The notes beneath the pieces are model-generated. The model saw only the letters and a program-made list of their open reading frames with translations, had not been told where the DNA came from and made no database searches. This document shows, piece after piece, positions 1 through 5,396 of a stretch of DNA of 6,326 nucleotides. Position 1 is the stretch's first letter. Every line of letters begins with the position of its first letter. Location of the stretch: contig JAEDNJ010000091.1 of NCBI GenBank assembly GCA_016302525.1, positions 1 to 6,326 of the forward strand, given 5' to 3'. The position numbers were made by a program, and so were the translations under genes. This DNA is from Phascolarctobacterium sp. (GTDB lineage: Bacteria > Bacillota > Negativicutes > Acidaminococcales > Acidaminococcaceae).

Positions 1-32
1 TCGAGTCAAAAAGAATTATTAGGTATGAGATT

Positions 33-662
33 ATGCAAAAAATAGATTATAGTCTGTATTTGGTGACGGATAGAGCGTGCATAGGCGAGCGCTCGCTGCT
101 GGACTGTGTAGAAGATGCCCTTAAGGGTGGCGTTACGGTGGTGCAGTATCGCAGCAAGGAGACCGAGGGCGGCAGGATGTACGAGGAAGCTTTGGCGCTT
201 AAGCGGCTCTGTGACAGGTACGGCGTGCCCTTGATTGTCAATGACAGGGTGGATGTGGCCCTGGCTGTGGGGGCTGCTGGTGTGCATGTGGGGCAGGAGG
301 ATTTGCCCTGTGCTGTGGTGCGCCAGCTGGTGGGACCAGAGTTTATTATTGGCGTTTCTGCGCACAATCCGGAGGAAGCGCTGAAGGCTGCAGCAGATGG
401 AGCTGATTACCTGGGCTGCGGTGCTGTCTTTGGCACACAGACCAAGAGTAATGTGGGCAGGCTGGGCCTAGAGAATCTGAAAGCTATTCACAGGGCCGTG
501 CAGCTGCCTATGGTGGGCATTGGCGGGATCAACGCTGGCAATTACGCCGAGGTGCTGGCGACAGGGGCCGACGGGGCCGCTGTAGTAAGCGGTATTTTGG
601 CCGCAGAGGATATTTATGGCGAGGCGAAGAAATTTATAGCCATTAAAAGAAAAAATGGATGA
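33..662 (+). CDS. thiE: Thiamine phosphate synthase (thiamine-phosphate pyrophosphorylase)
   Basis: A 209-residue protein of normal family length (E. coli ThiE is about 211). The family joins the thiazole phosphate and hydroxymethylpyrimidine pyrophosphate halves of thiamine, releasing pyrophosphate, in the cytoplasm. The single TIM-barrel shows all the signature motifs: YLVTDR (9-14), the QxRxK substrate motif as Q38-Y-R40-S-K42, the Mg/phosphate-binding pair N70-D71 with D90 in GVHVGQED (83-90), GVSAH (107-111), the phosphate-binding FGTQTK (133-138, T135/T137/K138), GIGGI (162-166) and the closing VVSGI (184-188). The start is supported by AGG at 21-23, eight to nine bases upstream, and by the usual family beginning a few residues before YLVTDR; the frame stays open to the window edge, so a longer start cannot be excluded. 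The very tight left edge suggests it is the distal gene of a thi operon, but no other thi gene or TPP riboswitch is visible. No terminator was seen after it. Confidence 0.96.
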   Translation: MQKIDYSLYLVTDRACIGERSLLDCVEDALKGGVTVVQYRSKETEGGRMYEEALALKRLCDRYGVPLIVNDRVDVALAVGAAGVHVGQEDLPCAVVRQLVGPEFIIGVSAHNPEEALKAAADGADYLGCGAVFGTQTKSNVGRLGLENLKAIHRAVQLPMVGIGGINAGNYAEVLATGADGAAVVSGILAAEDIYGEAKKFIAIKRKNG

Positions 663-816
663 AAAAATTACTCTCATTTATGTAACTATTGTTACACTAT
701 ACGACCAAATTTATGAACTTGCATACATTATGCAGTAAAAAAGCAGGAAGATAGCGAGATGTAGAGAATATAGTTTATCAGCCAAAATTTTTATAACTCG
801 ACAAGGAGGATTTGTC
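663..816 (+). promoter_or_regulatory. thiE to EF-G intergenic region with two short palindromes
   Basis: The 154-nt spacer has no ORF of its own and no recognisable terminator. It holds two perfect dyads: GTAAC-4-GTTAC at 682-695 and TGCATA-3-TATGCA at 720-734. Neither is followed by a T-run, so they look more like DNA-level sites than terminators. No consensus promoter stands out. The best match is weak: TTGTTA (689-694), 17 bases, TATGAA (712-717), lying across both dyads. The change from thiE to the very strong EF-G ribosome binding site suggests that EF-G has its own promoter here, but I cannot place it with confidence. Confidence 0.35.
803..816 (+). promoter_or_regulatory. Strong ribosome binding site of the EF-G gene
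   Basis: AAGGAGG at 803-809 is a full-length anti-SD complement and sits seven bases before ATG 817, which is optimal spacing. It fixes the EF-G start and indicates strong initiation. Confidence 0.9.
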
Positions 817-2877
817 ATGCAAGAATATACTGGTGAGAAAATAAGAAACGTCGCAATCGTAGGCCACGGTGGCTCTGGTACTACATCCTTAACCGAGGCC
901 TTATTGTATCGTTCTGGCGCTATTAATAGAATGTGTAAGGTTGAAGATGGCCAAACCACTACCGACTATGAGCCGGAAGAAATTAAACGTGGTGTTTCCG
1001 TAAACGCTACTCTGGCTCCCGTTGAATGGAACGGCACCAAGATTAACTTTATCGATACTCCGGGCTTTGCTGATTTCGTAGCAGAGGTTAAGGGTGCTTT
1101 CCGTGCTGTTGACAGTGCTTTGATTGTTGTTTGTGCTACCAGCGGTGTACAGGTTGGCACCGAGCAATGCTGGAAGCTGGCTGAGGAAGCTGGTCTGCCT
1201 CGCTTCATTTTCGTTAACAAGATGGACCGTGAAAATGCTAACTTTGACAGCATTCTGGGAAACCTGCGCGGCAAATTTGGTAAAAAGGTTCTGCCCCTGC
1301 AATTACCCCTGGGCAAGGAAGCTGACTTCAATGGCGTTATCGACCTGTACAAGATGAAGGCTTACAAGGCTAACGGCAACGGCAATACTGAAATTGAAAT
1401 TCCTGAAGAATATAGAGAAGCAGCTGAGGCAGCTCGTGAGCAAATGATTGAAGCAGCTGTTGAGGTTGATGAAGAGCTGATGATGATGTACCTAGAGGGC
1501 GAAGAAATTAGCCAAGAGGATATCATGAAATGCTTGATTAAGGGTATCCGTCAAGCACAAATTTTCCCGATGCTGTGCGGTTCTGCTTACAAGAATATTG
1601 GTATCGGCCGTGTAATGGACCTCTTAATTGACTACACCTATCCTGCAATTTTGAACGACTTCGTAGTAACCAACAAGACCACTGGTGAGGAAGAGGTTCG
1701 CGATGCTGGCGCTCCGATGGCTGCTCTGGTATTCAAGACTACCTCTGACCCCTTCGTTGGCCGTCTAAGCTTCGTGCGTGTATTCTCTGGCGAAATTCGT
1801 GGCGATTCCACAGTTTGGAACTCTCGTCGTGAGCAAGCTGAGGGCATTGGCAAGGTATTCACCATGCGCGGCAAGACTCAAATTCCGATGAAGAGAATCG
1901 TTGCTGGCGATATCGGCGTTATTGCTAAATTACAATACACCGCTACTGGCGACACCCTGTGCGACAAGAATAACGAGGTTGAATTCCCTGTAATCGAGTT
2001 CCCGCTGCCTATGTACACTCGTGCTATCGTTCCTAAGAAGAAGGGTGACGAGGACAAGATTATGAACGCCCTCAACCGTCTGATGGATGAGGATCCGACC
2101 ATTATCGTTACTAAAAACACCGTTACCAAGGAAACTCTGATTTCTGGTATGGGCGACCAACACATTGAAATTATTTTAGAGCGTATGAAACGCAAATTCG
2201 GCGTTGAAGCTTTACTGAAGGCTCCGCAAATTGAATACAAGGAAACCATCCGTGCTTCTGCTGAGGTTGAAGGCAAGCATAAGAAACAATCTGGCGGTCA
2301 TGGTCAATATGGTCATGTCAAGGTTATGATTGAGCCTATGGCTCCTGGTTCTGGCTATGAATTCGTAGATAAGATTTTTGGCGGCGCTGTTCCTCGTCAA
2401 TACATCCCTGCAGTTGACAAGGGTATGCAAGAATGTCTGTTAGAAGGTCCTCTGTCCGGTGCTCCTGTAGTTGATATTCGTGTAACCCTGTTAGACGGCT
2501 CCTACCATCCGGTTGACTCCTCTGAAATGGCATTCAAGATGGCTGCTTCTATCGCCTTCAAGAAGGCTATGGAAAAATGTAAGCCTGTTCTGTTAGAGCC
2601 CATTTACAATCTGAATGTTACCTGCGCTGACTCCATGATGGGTGATGTTATCGGCGATTTGAACACCAAACGCGGTCGTGTACTGGGTATGCAATCTATC
2701 GAAGACGGCATGAGCGTTGTTAGCGCACAAGTTCCTTATGCAGAAATTGCTGAGTATGCAGTTGACCTGCGTGCTATTACCCAAGGCTTAGGCACCTTCG
2801 AAATGAAGTTTGACCATTACGAGGATGTTCCTGCTAACATTGCAAAGAAGATTGTTGAAGCTAAGGCTGCTGAATAA
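817..2877 (+). CDS. fusA: Elongation factor G family GTPase, divergent EF-G-like paralogue with altered GTPase centre
   Basis: A 686-residue, full-length five-domain protein of the translocase family that moves tRNA and mRNA through the ribosome. G domain (about 1-285): P-loop GHGGSGTT (16-23), switch I RGVSV (58-62), switch II DTPGF (80-84), NKMD (134-137), GSAYK (255-259). Then domain II (about 300-395), domain III with GMGDQHIEI (444-452), domain IV with SGGHGQYGHV (492-501) and the tip loop DGSYHPVDSSEMAFK (560-574) keeping H564, and domain V with MMGDVIGDLNTKRG (607-620) and FDHYEDVP (665-672). Two catalytic positions are non-standard: the P-loop lysine is T22 (codon ACT 880-882) and the switch II histidine is F84; the switch I threonine of RGITI is S61. 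Canonical fusA normally lies beside rpsL, rpsG and tuf, whereas this gene stands alone, so I read it as the EF-G-like paralogue; the symbol is the family symbol. Codon use suggests high expression. Whether it hydrolyses GTP is open. Confidence 0.93.
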   Translation: MQEYTGEKIRNVAIVGHGGSGTTSLTEALLYRSGAINRMCKVEDGQTTTDYEPEEIKRGVSVNATLAPVEWNGTKINFIDTPGFADFVAEVKGAFRAVDSALIVVCATSGVQVGTEQCWKLAEEAGLPRFIFVNKMDRENANFDSILGNLRGKFGKKVLPLQLPLGKEADFNGVIDLYKMKAYKANGNGNTEIEIPEEYREAAEAAREQMIEAAVEVDEELMMMYLEGEEISQEDIMKCLIKGIRQAQIFPMLCGSAYKNIGIGRVMDLLIDYTYPAILNDFVVTNKTTGEEEVRDAGAPMAALVFKTTSDPFVGRLSFVRVFSGEIRGDSTVWNSRREQAEGIGKVFTMRGKTQIPMKRIVAGDIGVIAKLQYTATGDTLCDKNNEVEFPVIEFPLPMYTRAIVPKKKGDEDKIMNALNRLMDEDPTIIVTKNTVTKETLISGMGDQHIEIILERMKRKFGVEALLKAPQIEYKETIRASAEVEGKHKKQSGGHGQYGHVKVMIEPMAPGSGYEFVDKIFGGAVPRQYIPAVDKGMQECLLEGPLSGAPVVDIRVTLLDGSYHPVDSSEMAFKMAASIAFKKAMEKCKPVLLEPIYNLNVTCADSMMGDVIGDLNTKRGRVLGMQSIEDGMSVVSAQVPYAEIAEYAVDLRAITQGLGTFEMKFDHYEDVPANIAKKIVEAKAAE

Positions 2878-2892
2878 GCCCTCATAAGTTCC

Positions 2893-3153
2893 TTGCTGCT
2901 GGACTTAGTTTGCCTTTAAGATTGCCTAGGTTTAGCGCTGTATGAGCTTGCATTGTGCTTGTATGCTAGGCTTAGTTTGGCTTTAAGATTGGCTAGGTTT
3001 AGCGCTGTATGAGCTTGCATTGTGCTTGTATGCTAGGCTTAGCTTGGCCTTAAGATTGGCTAGGTTTAGCGCTGTATGAGCTTGCATTGTGCTTGTATGC
3101 TAGGCTTAGCTTGGCCTTAAGATTGGCTAGGTTTAGTGCAGAATAAGCTTTGC
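2893..3153 (+). repeat. 67-bp tandem repeat array in the EF-G 3' region
   Basis: Three full units lie at 2904-2970, 2971-3037 and 3038-3104, followed by a partial unit from 3105 that is exact to about 3136 and decays to about 3153; a degenerate piece precedes unit 1 from about 2893. TTTAGCGCTG recurs at 2931, 2998 and 3065, and as TTTAGTGCA at 3132, giving an exact 67-bp period. Units differ by only two bases between neighbours, and the changes are stepwise: units 3 and 4 agree with each other, and unit 1 is the most different. The period is not a multiple of three and stops occur, so it is not coding. Each full unit can fold as AGCTTGCAT, a 9-nt loop, then ATGCTAGGCT (one bulge, one wobble), at 2945-2972, 3012-3039 and 3079-3106. 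It lies between the EF-G stop and its terminator, so it is probably transcribed as 3' UTR. Confidence 0.95.
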
Positions 3154-3163
3154 TAAAAAATTA

Positions 3164-3196
3164 CTGCTCACTTACCTGTGTAGGTGAGCAGTTTTT
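3164..3196 (+). terminator. Intrinsic terminator of the EF-G transcript
   Basis: A 12-bp stem (3164-3175 with 3180-3191, one T-G wobble) closes a CTGT tetraloop and is followed by TTTTT at 3192-3196. An A-run at 3155-3160 on the other side means it could also work on the minus strand. It lies about 290 bases after the EF-G stop, leaving the whole repeat array inside the 3' UTR. Confidence 0.92.
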
Positions 3197-3216
3197 ATGA
3201 GAAGGCTAAATTTTTC

Positions 3217-3245
3217 TTGACATTGGCATATGGCTATAGTATAAT
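3217..3245 (+). promoter_or_regulatory. Perfect sigma-70/SigA-type promoter for tRNA-Leu
   Basis: TTGACA at 3217-3222 and TATAAT at 3240-3245 are both full consensus hexamers separated by exactly 17 bases. Transcription would start near 3252, about 23 bases before the mature tRNA 5' end. The short leader lies in a dyad (3248-3257 with 3262-3271, TGAG loop, one C-C mismatch). Confidence 0.93.
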
Positions 3246-3274
3246 GGTTATCGTTCCTGAGGGAACCATAATGT

Positions 3275-3361
3275 GCCGAAGTGGCGGAATTGGCAGACGC
3301 ACTTGACTCAAAATCAAGCGGTCTTGCGACCGTGCCGGTTCGAGTCCGGCCTCCGGCACCA
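3275..3361 (+). tRNA. tRNA-Leu, anticodon CAA (reads UUG), CCA encoded
   Basis: An 87-nt class II tRNA. The acceptor arms are 3275-3281 and 3351-3357, the discriminator is A3358, and CCA is encoded at 3359-3361. The D-stem GCG/CGC, the anticodon stem CTTGA/TCAAG (3302-3306/3314-3318) with loop CTCAAAA and anticodon CAA at 3309-3311, the long variable arm CGGTC-TTGC-GACCG (3319-3332), and the T-arm GCCGG-TTCGAGT-CCGGC (3334-3350) are all present. The long variable arm and A73 are leucine identity features. One oddity is that acceptor pair 5-68 is A-C (A3279 opposite C3353) rather than a standard or wobble pair. It is transcribed alone from a consensus promoter and ended by its own terminator. 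Confidence 0.96.
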
Positions 3362-3380
3362 TTGCTATTACCTTCGCTTG

Positions 3381-3406
3381 AATGTTTGTAAACATTTAGA
3401 ATGTTT
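3381..3406 (+). repeat. Triple heptamer dyad downstream of tRNA-Leu
   Basis: AATGTTT (3381-3387), AAACATT (3390-3396) and AATGTTT (3400-3406) alternate in orientation with spacers of 2 and 3 bases. The middle copy can pair perfectly with either flank, giving two mutually exclusive 7-bp hairpins in RNA or three half-sites in DNA. CTTCG (3372-3376) and CGAAG (3415-3419) enclose the set. It lies in the tRNA trailer before the terminator. The function is unknown. Confidence 0.6.
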
Positions 3407-3433
3407 ATCCTTCACGAAGTTTAAAATTTACAG

Positions 3434-3474
3434 ATAAGAGTTTGTGGTTAATCGCTACAGACTCTTATTTTTTT
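3434..3474 (+). terminator. Intrinsic terminator of tRNA-Leu
   Basis: A 14-bp stem (3434-3447 with 3455-3468, two G-T wobbles) with a 7-nt loop is followed by a run of seven T at 3468-3474. It lies about 70 bases after the tRNA 3' end. Confidence 0.92.
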
Positions 3475-3484
3475 AGGTTTAACG

Positions 3485-3548
3485 CACTTGACTAAATTTT
3501 GCCTGAGTAAATTGGGTAGCTTTTCCGTAGCTTGTTTTGTGTCAAGTG
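3485..3548. repeat. Inverted repeat upstream of rnpB enclosing a direct heptamer repeat
   Basis: CACTTGAC (3485-3492) and GTCAAGTG (3541-3548) are perfect 8-bp inverted copies 48 bases apart. Between them GTAGCTT occurs twice, at 3516 and 3527, one helical turn apart. The stretch lies between the tRNA terminator and the rnpB promoter, has no gene, and no promoter that I recognise. It could be chance or a regulatory site. Confidence 0.35.
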
Positions 3549-3612
3549 AGGTAGAAGGCGATTTTTACAATAAAAATTAAGGAAACCCAAGCCCGAAATT
3601 TTCATTTTTTAC

Positions 3613-3641
3613 AAGACAAAGCTAAGAGAATATGTTATAAT
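3613..3641 (+). promoter_or_regulatory. rnpB promoter
   Basis: AAGACA at 3613-3618 (four of six consensus) lies 17 bases from a perfect TATAAT at 3636-3641. The predicted start near 3648 matches the 5' strand of RNase P helix P1, which begins about 3649, so the promoter and RNA end support each other. Confidence 0.8.
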
Positions 3642-3648
3642 TAATGCT

Positions 3649-4005
3649 CGTGAGTATGAAAGACGATCGCTGGAGGACATAGGAGCCTCAAGAGGAAAGT
3701 CCGGGCTGCATAGGGCAGGATGGCGGCTAATGACCGCCGAGGGTGACCTCAGGGCTAGTGCCACAGAAATGGAGACCGCCGGTGCTTGACCGGTAAGGAT
3801 GCAACGGTGCGGTAAGAGCGCACCAGCAGTCTGGTAACAGGCTGGCTAGGTAAACCCCATTCGCAGCAAGACCAAATAGGGGAGGGATGAAGCTGCCCGC
3901 CGACCTCCCGGGTTGCGTCGCTAGAGACTGCAGGCGACTGCAGTAGTAGATAAATGATCGTCATCGCGTAAGCGAAACAGAACCCGGCTTAATGAGTACT
4001 CATGC
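3649..4005 (+). ncRNA. rnpB: RNase P RNA, bacterial type A (catalytic RNA)
   Basis: About 357 nt, the catalytic RNA that cuts 5' leaders from precursor tRNAs together with the RnpA protein. Conserved blocks appear in order: GAGGAAAGTCCGGGCT near 3693, GGTAAGAGCGCACCAG at 3810-3825, GGTAAACCCC at 3850-3859, AGACCAAATAGGGG near 3870, and the 3' block ACAGAACCCGGCTTA near 3977-3991. Helix P1 is CGTGAGTA/TACTCATG (3649-3656/3997-4004) and P2 is GACGATC/GATCGTC (3662-3668/3956-3962), so both long-range ends close. GGT at 3911-3913 in the P15-loop context is the likely binding site for the tRNA CCA end. The layout is the ancestral A type, unlike the B type of Bacillus. It has its own promoter and terminator. 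The exact ends are approximate. Confidence 0.96.
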
Positions 4006-4016
4006 TTTGCAAATTT

Positions 4017-4046
4017 GGCACTTGCAGTTATGTAAGTGCCTTTTTT
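4017..4046 (+). terminator. Intrinsic terminator of rnpB
   Basis: A 9-bp stem (4017-4025 with 4032-4040, one G-T wobble) has loop AGTTAT and is followed by six T at 4041-4046. It lies about 12 bases after helix P1 closes. Confidence 0.92.
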
Positions 4047-4073
4047 GTTCATATGTAATTCATTTACAAGAGT

Positions 4074-4079
4074 TATAAT
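4074..4079 (+). promoter_or_regulatory. Probable -10 element for the glycosyltransferase gene
   Basis: A perfect TATAAT lies just after the rnpB terminator, so the next gene needs a promoter here. The base positions 17 upstream (4051-4056, ATATGT) do not resemble a -35 box, and there is no TG extension. Transcription would start near 4086, which is only six bases before TTG 4092 and so argues against using that codon as the start. Confidence 0.5.
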
Positions 4080-4118
4080 GATACTAGCTTATTGCTACTC
4101 ATGATTACACTCATGCCT

Positions 4119-4125
4119 AAGGAGG
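4119..4125 (+). promoter_or_regulatory. Ribosome binding site that decides the glycosyltransferase start
   Basis: AAGGAGG lies inside the longest version of the reading frame, downstream of the in-frame TTG 4092, ATG 4101 and ATG 4113, none of which has an SD. The first in-frame start codon after it is GTG 4140, 14 bases away. That spacing is long, but no in-frame start lies nearer. Confidence 0.65.
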
Positions 4126-4139
4126 CATATAGAAATAAA

Positions 4140-5072
4140 GTGAAAAAGCTATCTCTAGTAGTGCCTGTTTTTAATGAGCAGGACAATCTGCATGAATTTT
4201 ATAAACGCACCAGCAAGGTCTGCGCTAACGAGCCCTATGAGCTGCAAATGATTTTCGTGGATGATGGCTCTAGTGACAACAGCCGCCTGCTCCTAAGAGA
4301 GCTTTGTGAGCAGGACAGTCGCGTAGAAGCATATTTTCTTTCGCGCAATTATGGGCACCAGCTAGCCTTGACCTGTGGGCTGGACCATGCCCAGGGGGAC
4401 GCGGTGATTACGATGGATGGTGATTTACAGCATCCACCAGAGCTGATTCCTGAGCTTTTGCGGCTTTGGGAGGCAGGCAATGAAATTGTGCAAACCAAGC
4501 GTATGGCAACCGAGGATGCAGGCTATGCCAAAAACCTCACCTCTAGCTGCTATTATAGGCTCATCAATGCCCTGTCGAATGTAGAAATCACACCAGGCGG
4601 CTCTGATTTTCGCCTTATGGACAGGGTGGCGGTGGATGCTCTTAAGCAGTACCGGGAGAAGGCTCGCTTTATTCGCGGGCTGGTAAAAACGCTAGGCTTT
4701 CGGGAGTCTACCCTTGAATTTGTGGCTCCCCCTCGCTTTGCTGGCACCTCTAAATTCAGCCTGAAAAAAATGCTGCATTTTGCCTTTGACGGCATTACCT
4801 CTTTTTCAAATTTGCCCCTGCGCTGGGCCTTTTATGTGGGTATCTTCTTTGGCTTTGCCAGCCTTTTTTTGCTCTTGCACATCCTCTATGTTACCTACAT
4901 CACTGGCGACATTGTTCCTGGCTGGCCAACGACTATGTGCTGTATGCTCTTTTTAGGAGGAATTCAGCTTATCGGCATTGGTATTTTGGGCGAATACATT
5001 GGGCGTATCTTCACCGAGGTTAAAAACAGGCCGCTGTATATTGTTAGCAGACATATTAAGAACGCTAAATGA
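4140..5072 (+). CDS. Polyprenyl-phosphate glycosyltransferase, GT2 family (GtrB/DPM1-like), membrane-anchored
   Basis: 310 residues from GTG 4140 (up to 326 if TTG 4092 were used). The GTG start gives MKKLSLVVPVFNE, the usual family beginning, and lies after the only good SD. The family transfers a sugar from a nucleotide sugar to undecaprenyl or dolichyl phosphate on the cytoplasmic face of the membrane. Visible motifs are VVPVFNE (7-13), VDDGSSDNS (40-48), the metal-binding DGD in MDGDLQHPPE (92-101, matching the family MDADLQDPPE), GGSDFRLMDR (153-162), PPRFAGTSKFSLKKM (197-211), two C-terminal membrane spans (about 229-253 and 263-285) and GEYIGRIFTEVKNRPLYIV (284-302), a hallmark of this group. 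The sugar cannot be told from sequence. No GtrA-type flippase or polymer operon is nearby, so its final product (glycosylated wall polymer, teichoic acid or O-antigen decoration) is unknown. No clear terminator follows. Confidence 0.9.
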   Translation: MKKLSLVVPVFNEQDNLHEFYKRTSKVCANEPYELQMIFVDDGSSDNSRLLLRELCEQDSRVEAYFLSRNYGHQLALTCGLDHAQGDAVITMDGDLQHPPELIPELLRLWEAGNEIVQTKRMATEDAGYAKNLTSSCYYRLINALSNVEITPGGSDFRLMDRVAVDALKQYREKARFIRGLVKTLGFRESTLEFVAPPRFAGTSKFSLKKMLHFAFDGITSFSNLPLRWAFYVGIFFGFASLFLLLHILYVTYITGDIVPGWPTTMCCMLFLGGIQLIGIGILGEYIGRIFTEVKNRPLYIVSRHIKNAK

Positions 5073-5093
5073 AAGCAGGTAAAGCACAATTAA

Positions 5094-5117
5094 ATGCACA
5101 TTTCCTGATAAGTGCAT
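5094..5117 (+). repeat. Inverted repeat after the glycosyltransferase gene
   Basis: ATGCAC (5094-5099) and GTGCAT (5112-5117) form a 6-bp stem with a 12-nt loop and no T-run after it. It could stabilise the mRNA 3' end but is not a recognisable terminator. Confidence 0.35.
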
Positions 5118-5201
5118 AGCAAAGCTTCTAAACTAAATTGCCTCAGTAAAATTATCAAAGCAGATAGTTCATCTAAAAGGTCTTAGTAAGCTTAAAAAAA
5201 T

Positions 5202-5210
5202 TGGTATAAT
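5202..5210 (+). promoter_or_regulatory. Extended -10 promoter in the gap before the hydrolase gene
   Basis: TGG followed by a perfect TATAAT (5205-5210) gives an extended -10 element. No good -35 is present (TTAGTA at 5183-5188 is the nearest). Transcription would start near 5217, some 180 bases before the hydrolase, so it would make either a long leader or a separate small RNA. The transcribed stretch can nest TTGCA/TGCAA (5213-5217/5322-5326) outside GCTCAAG/CTTGAGC (5218-5224/5300-5306). Confidence 0.5.
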
Positions 5211-5344
5211 TGTTGCAGCTCAAGGCGACCTGAAAAATATTCTGCTATGCAATTTGGTGAGAATAAGTGTGTTAAGCAGTGTAATGTAGTAAAAATGAGC
5301 TTGAGCAAGAAAAATACTGGCTGCAATATTATTTGCTGCGTAAG

Positions 5345-5373
5345 TTTACAATTTGGCGTTTTTGTGCTATAAT
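5345..5373 (+). promoter_or_regulatory. Promoter of the NlpC/P60 hydrolase gene
   Basis: TTTACA (5345-5350, five of six) lies 17 bases from a perfect TATAAT (5368-5373), and TG at 5365-5366 adds an extended -10. The start near 5380 gives a short leader of under 30 bases before the coding region. Confidence 0.88.
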
Positions 5374-5396
5374 ATAGGCATAATTATACGGAGAGG

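Noticed and set aside
1..45. C-terminal end of an upstream protein
   Set aside because: All three + frames are open at the left edge (stops at 20-22 and 43-45, and the thiE frame itself), so which frame, if any, carries the upstream gene cannot be decided from so few codons.
2881..3153. Repeat array as a CRISPR or a repetitive protein
   Set aside because: The units are contiguous with no unique spacers, and the 67-bp period is not a multiple of three, so neither fits.
3443..3451. TGTGGTTAA as a further DnaA box
   Set aside because: It has one core mismatch and is part of the tRNA-Leu terminator hairpin.
3482..3493. ACGCACTTGACT also occurs in tRNA-Leu (3298-3309), suggesting an attachment site or tRNA fragment
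   Set aside because: A 12-base match in a window of this size is expected about once by chance, it does not extend further, and no integrase or mobile gene is present.
3755..3964. Minus-strand open frame of 69 codons
   Set aside because: It lies wholly inside rnpB, whose conserved blocks and closing helices explain the sequence.
5217..5344. c-di-AMP (ydaO-type) riboswitch ahead of the wall hydrolase
   Set aside because: Such riboswitches often precede hydrolases, but I could not find their conserved core, including the CCGTCAGCTAACCTCG-like block.
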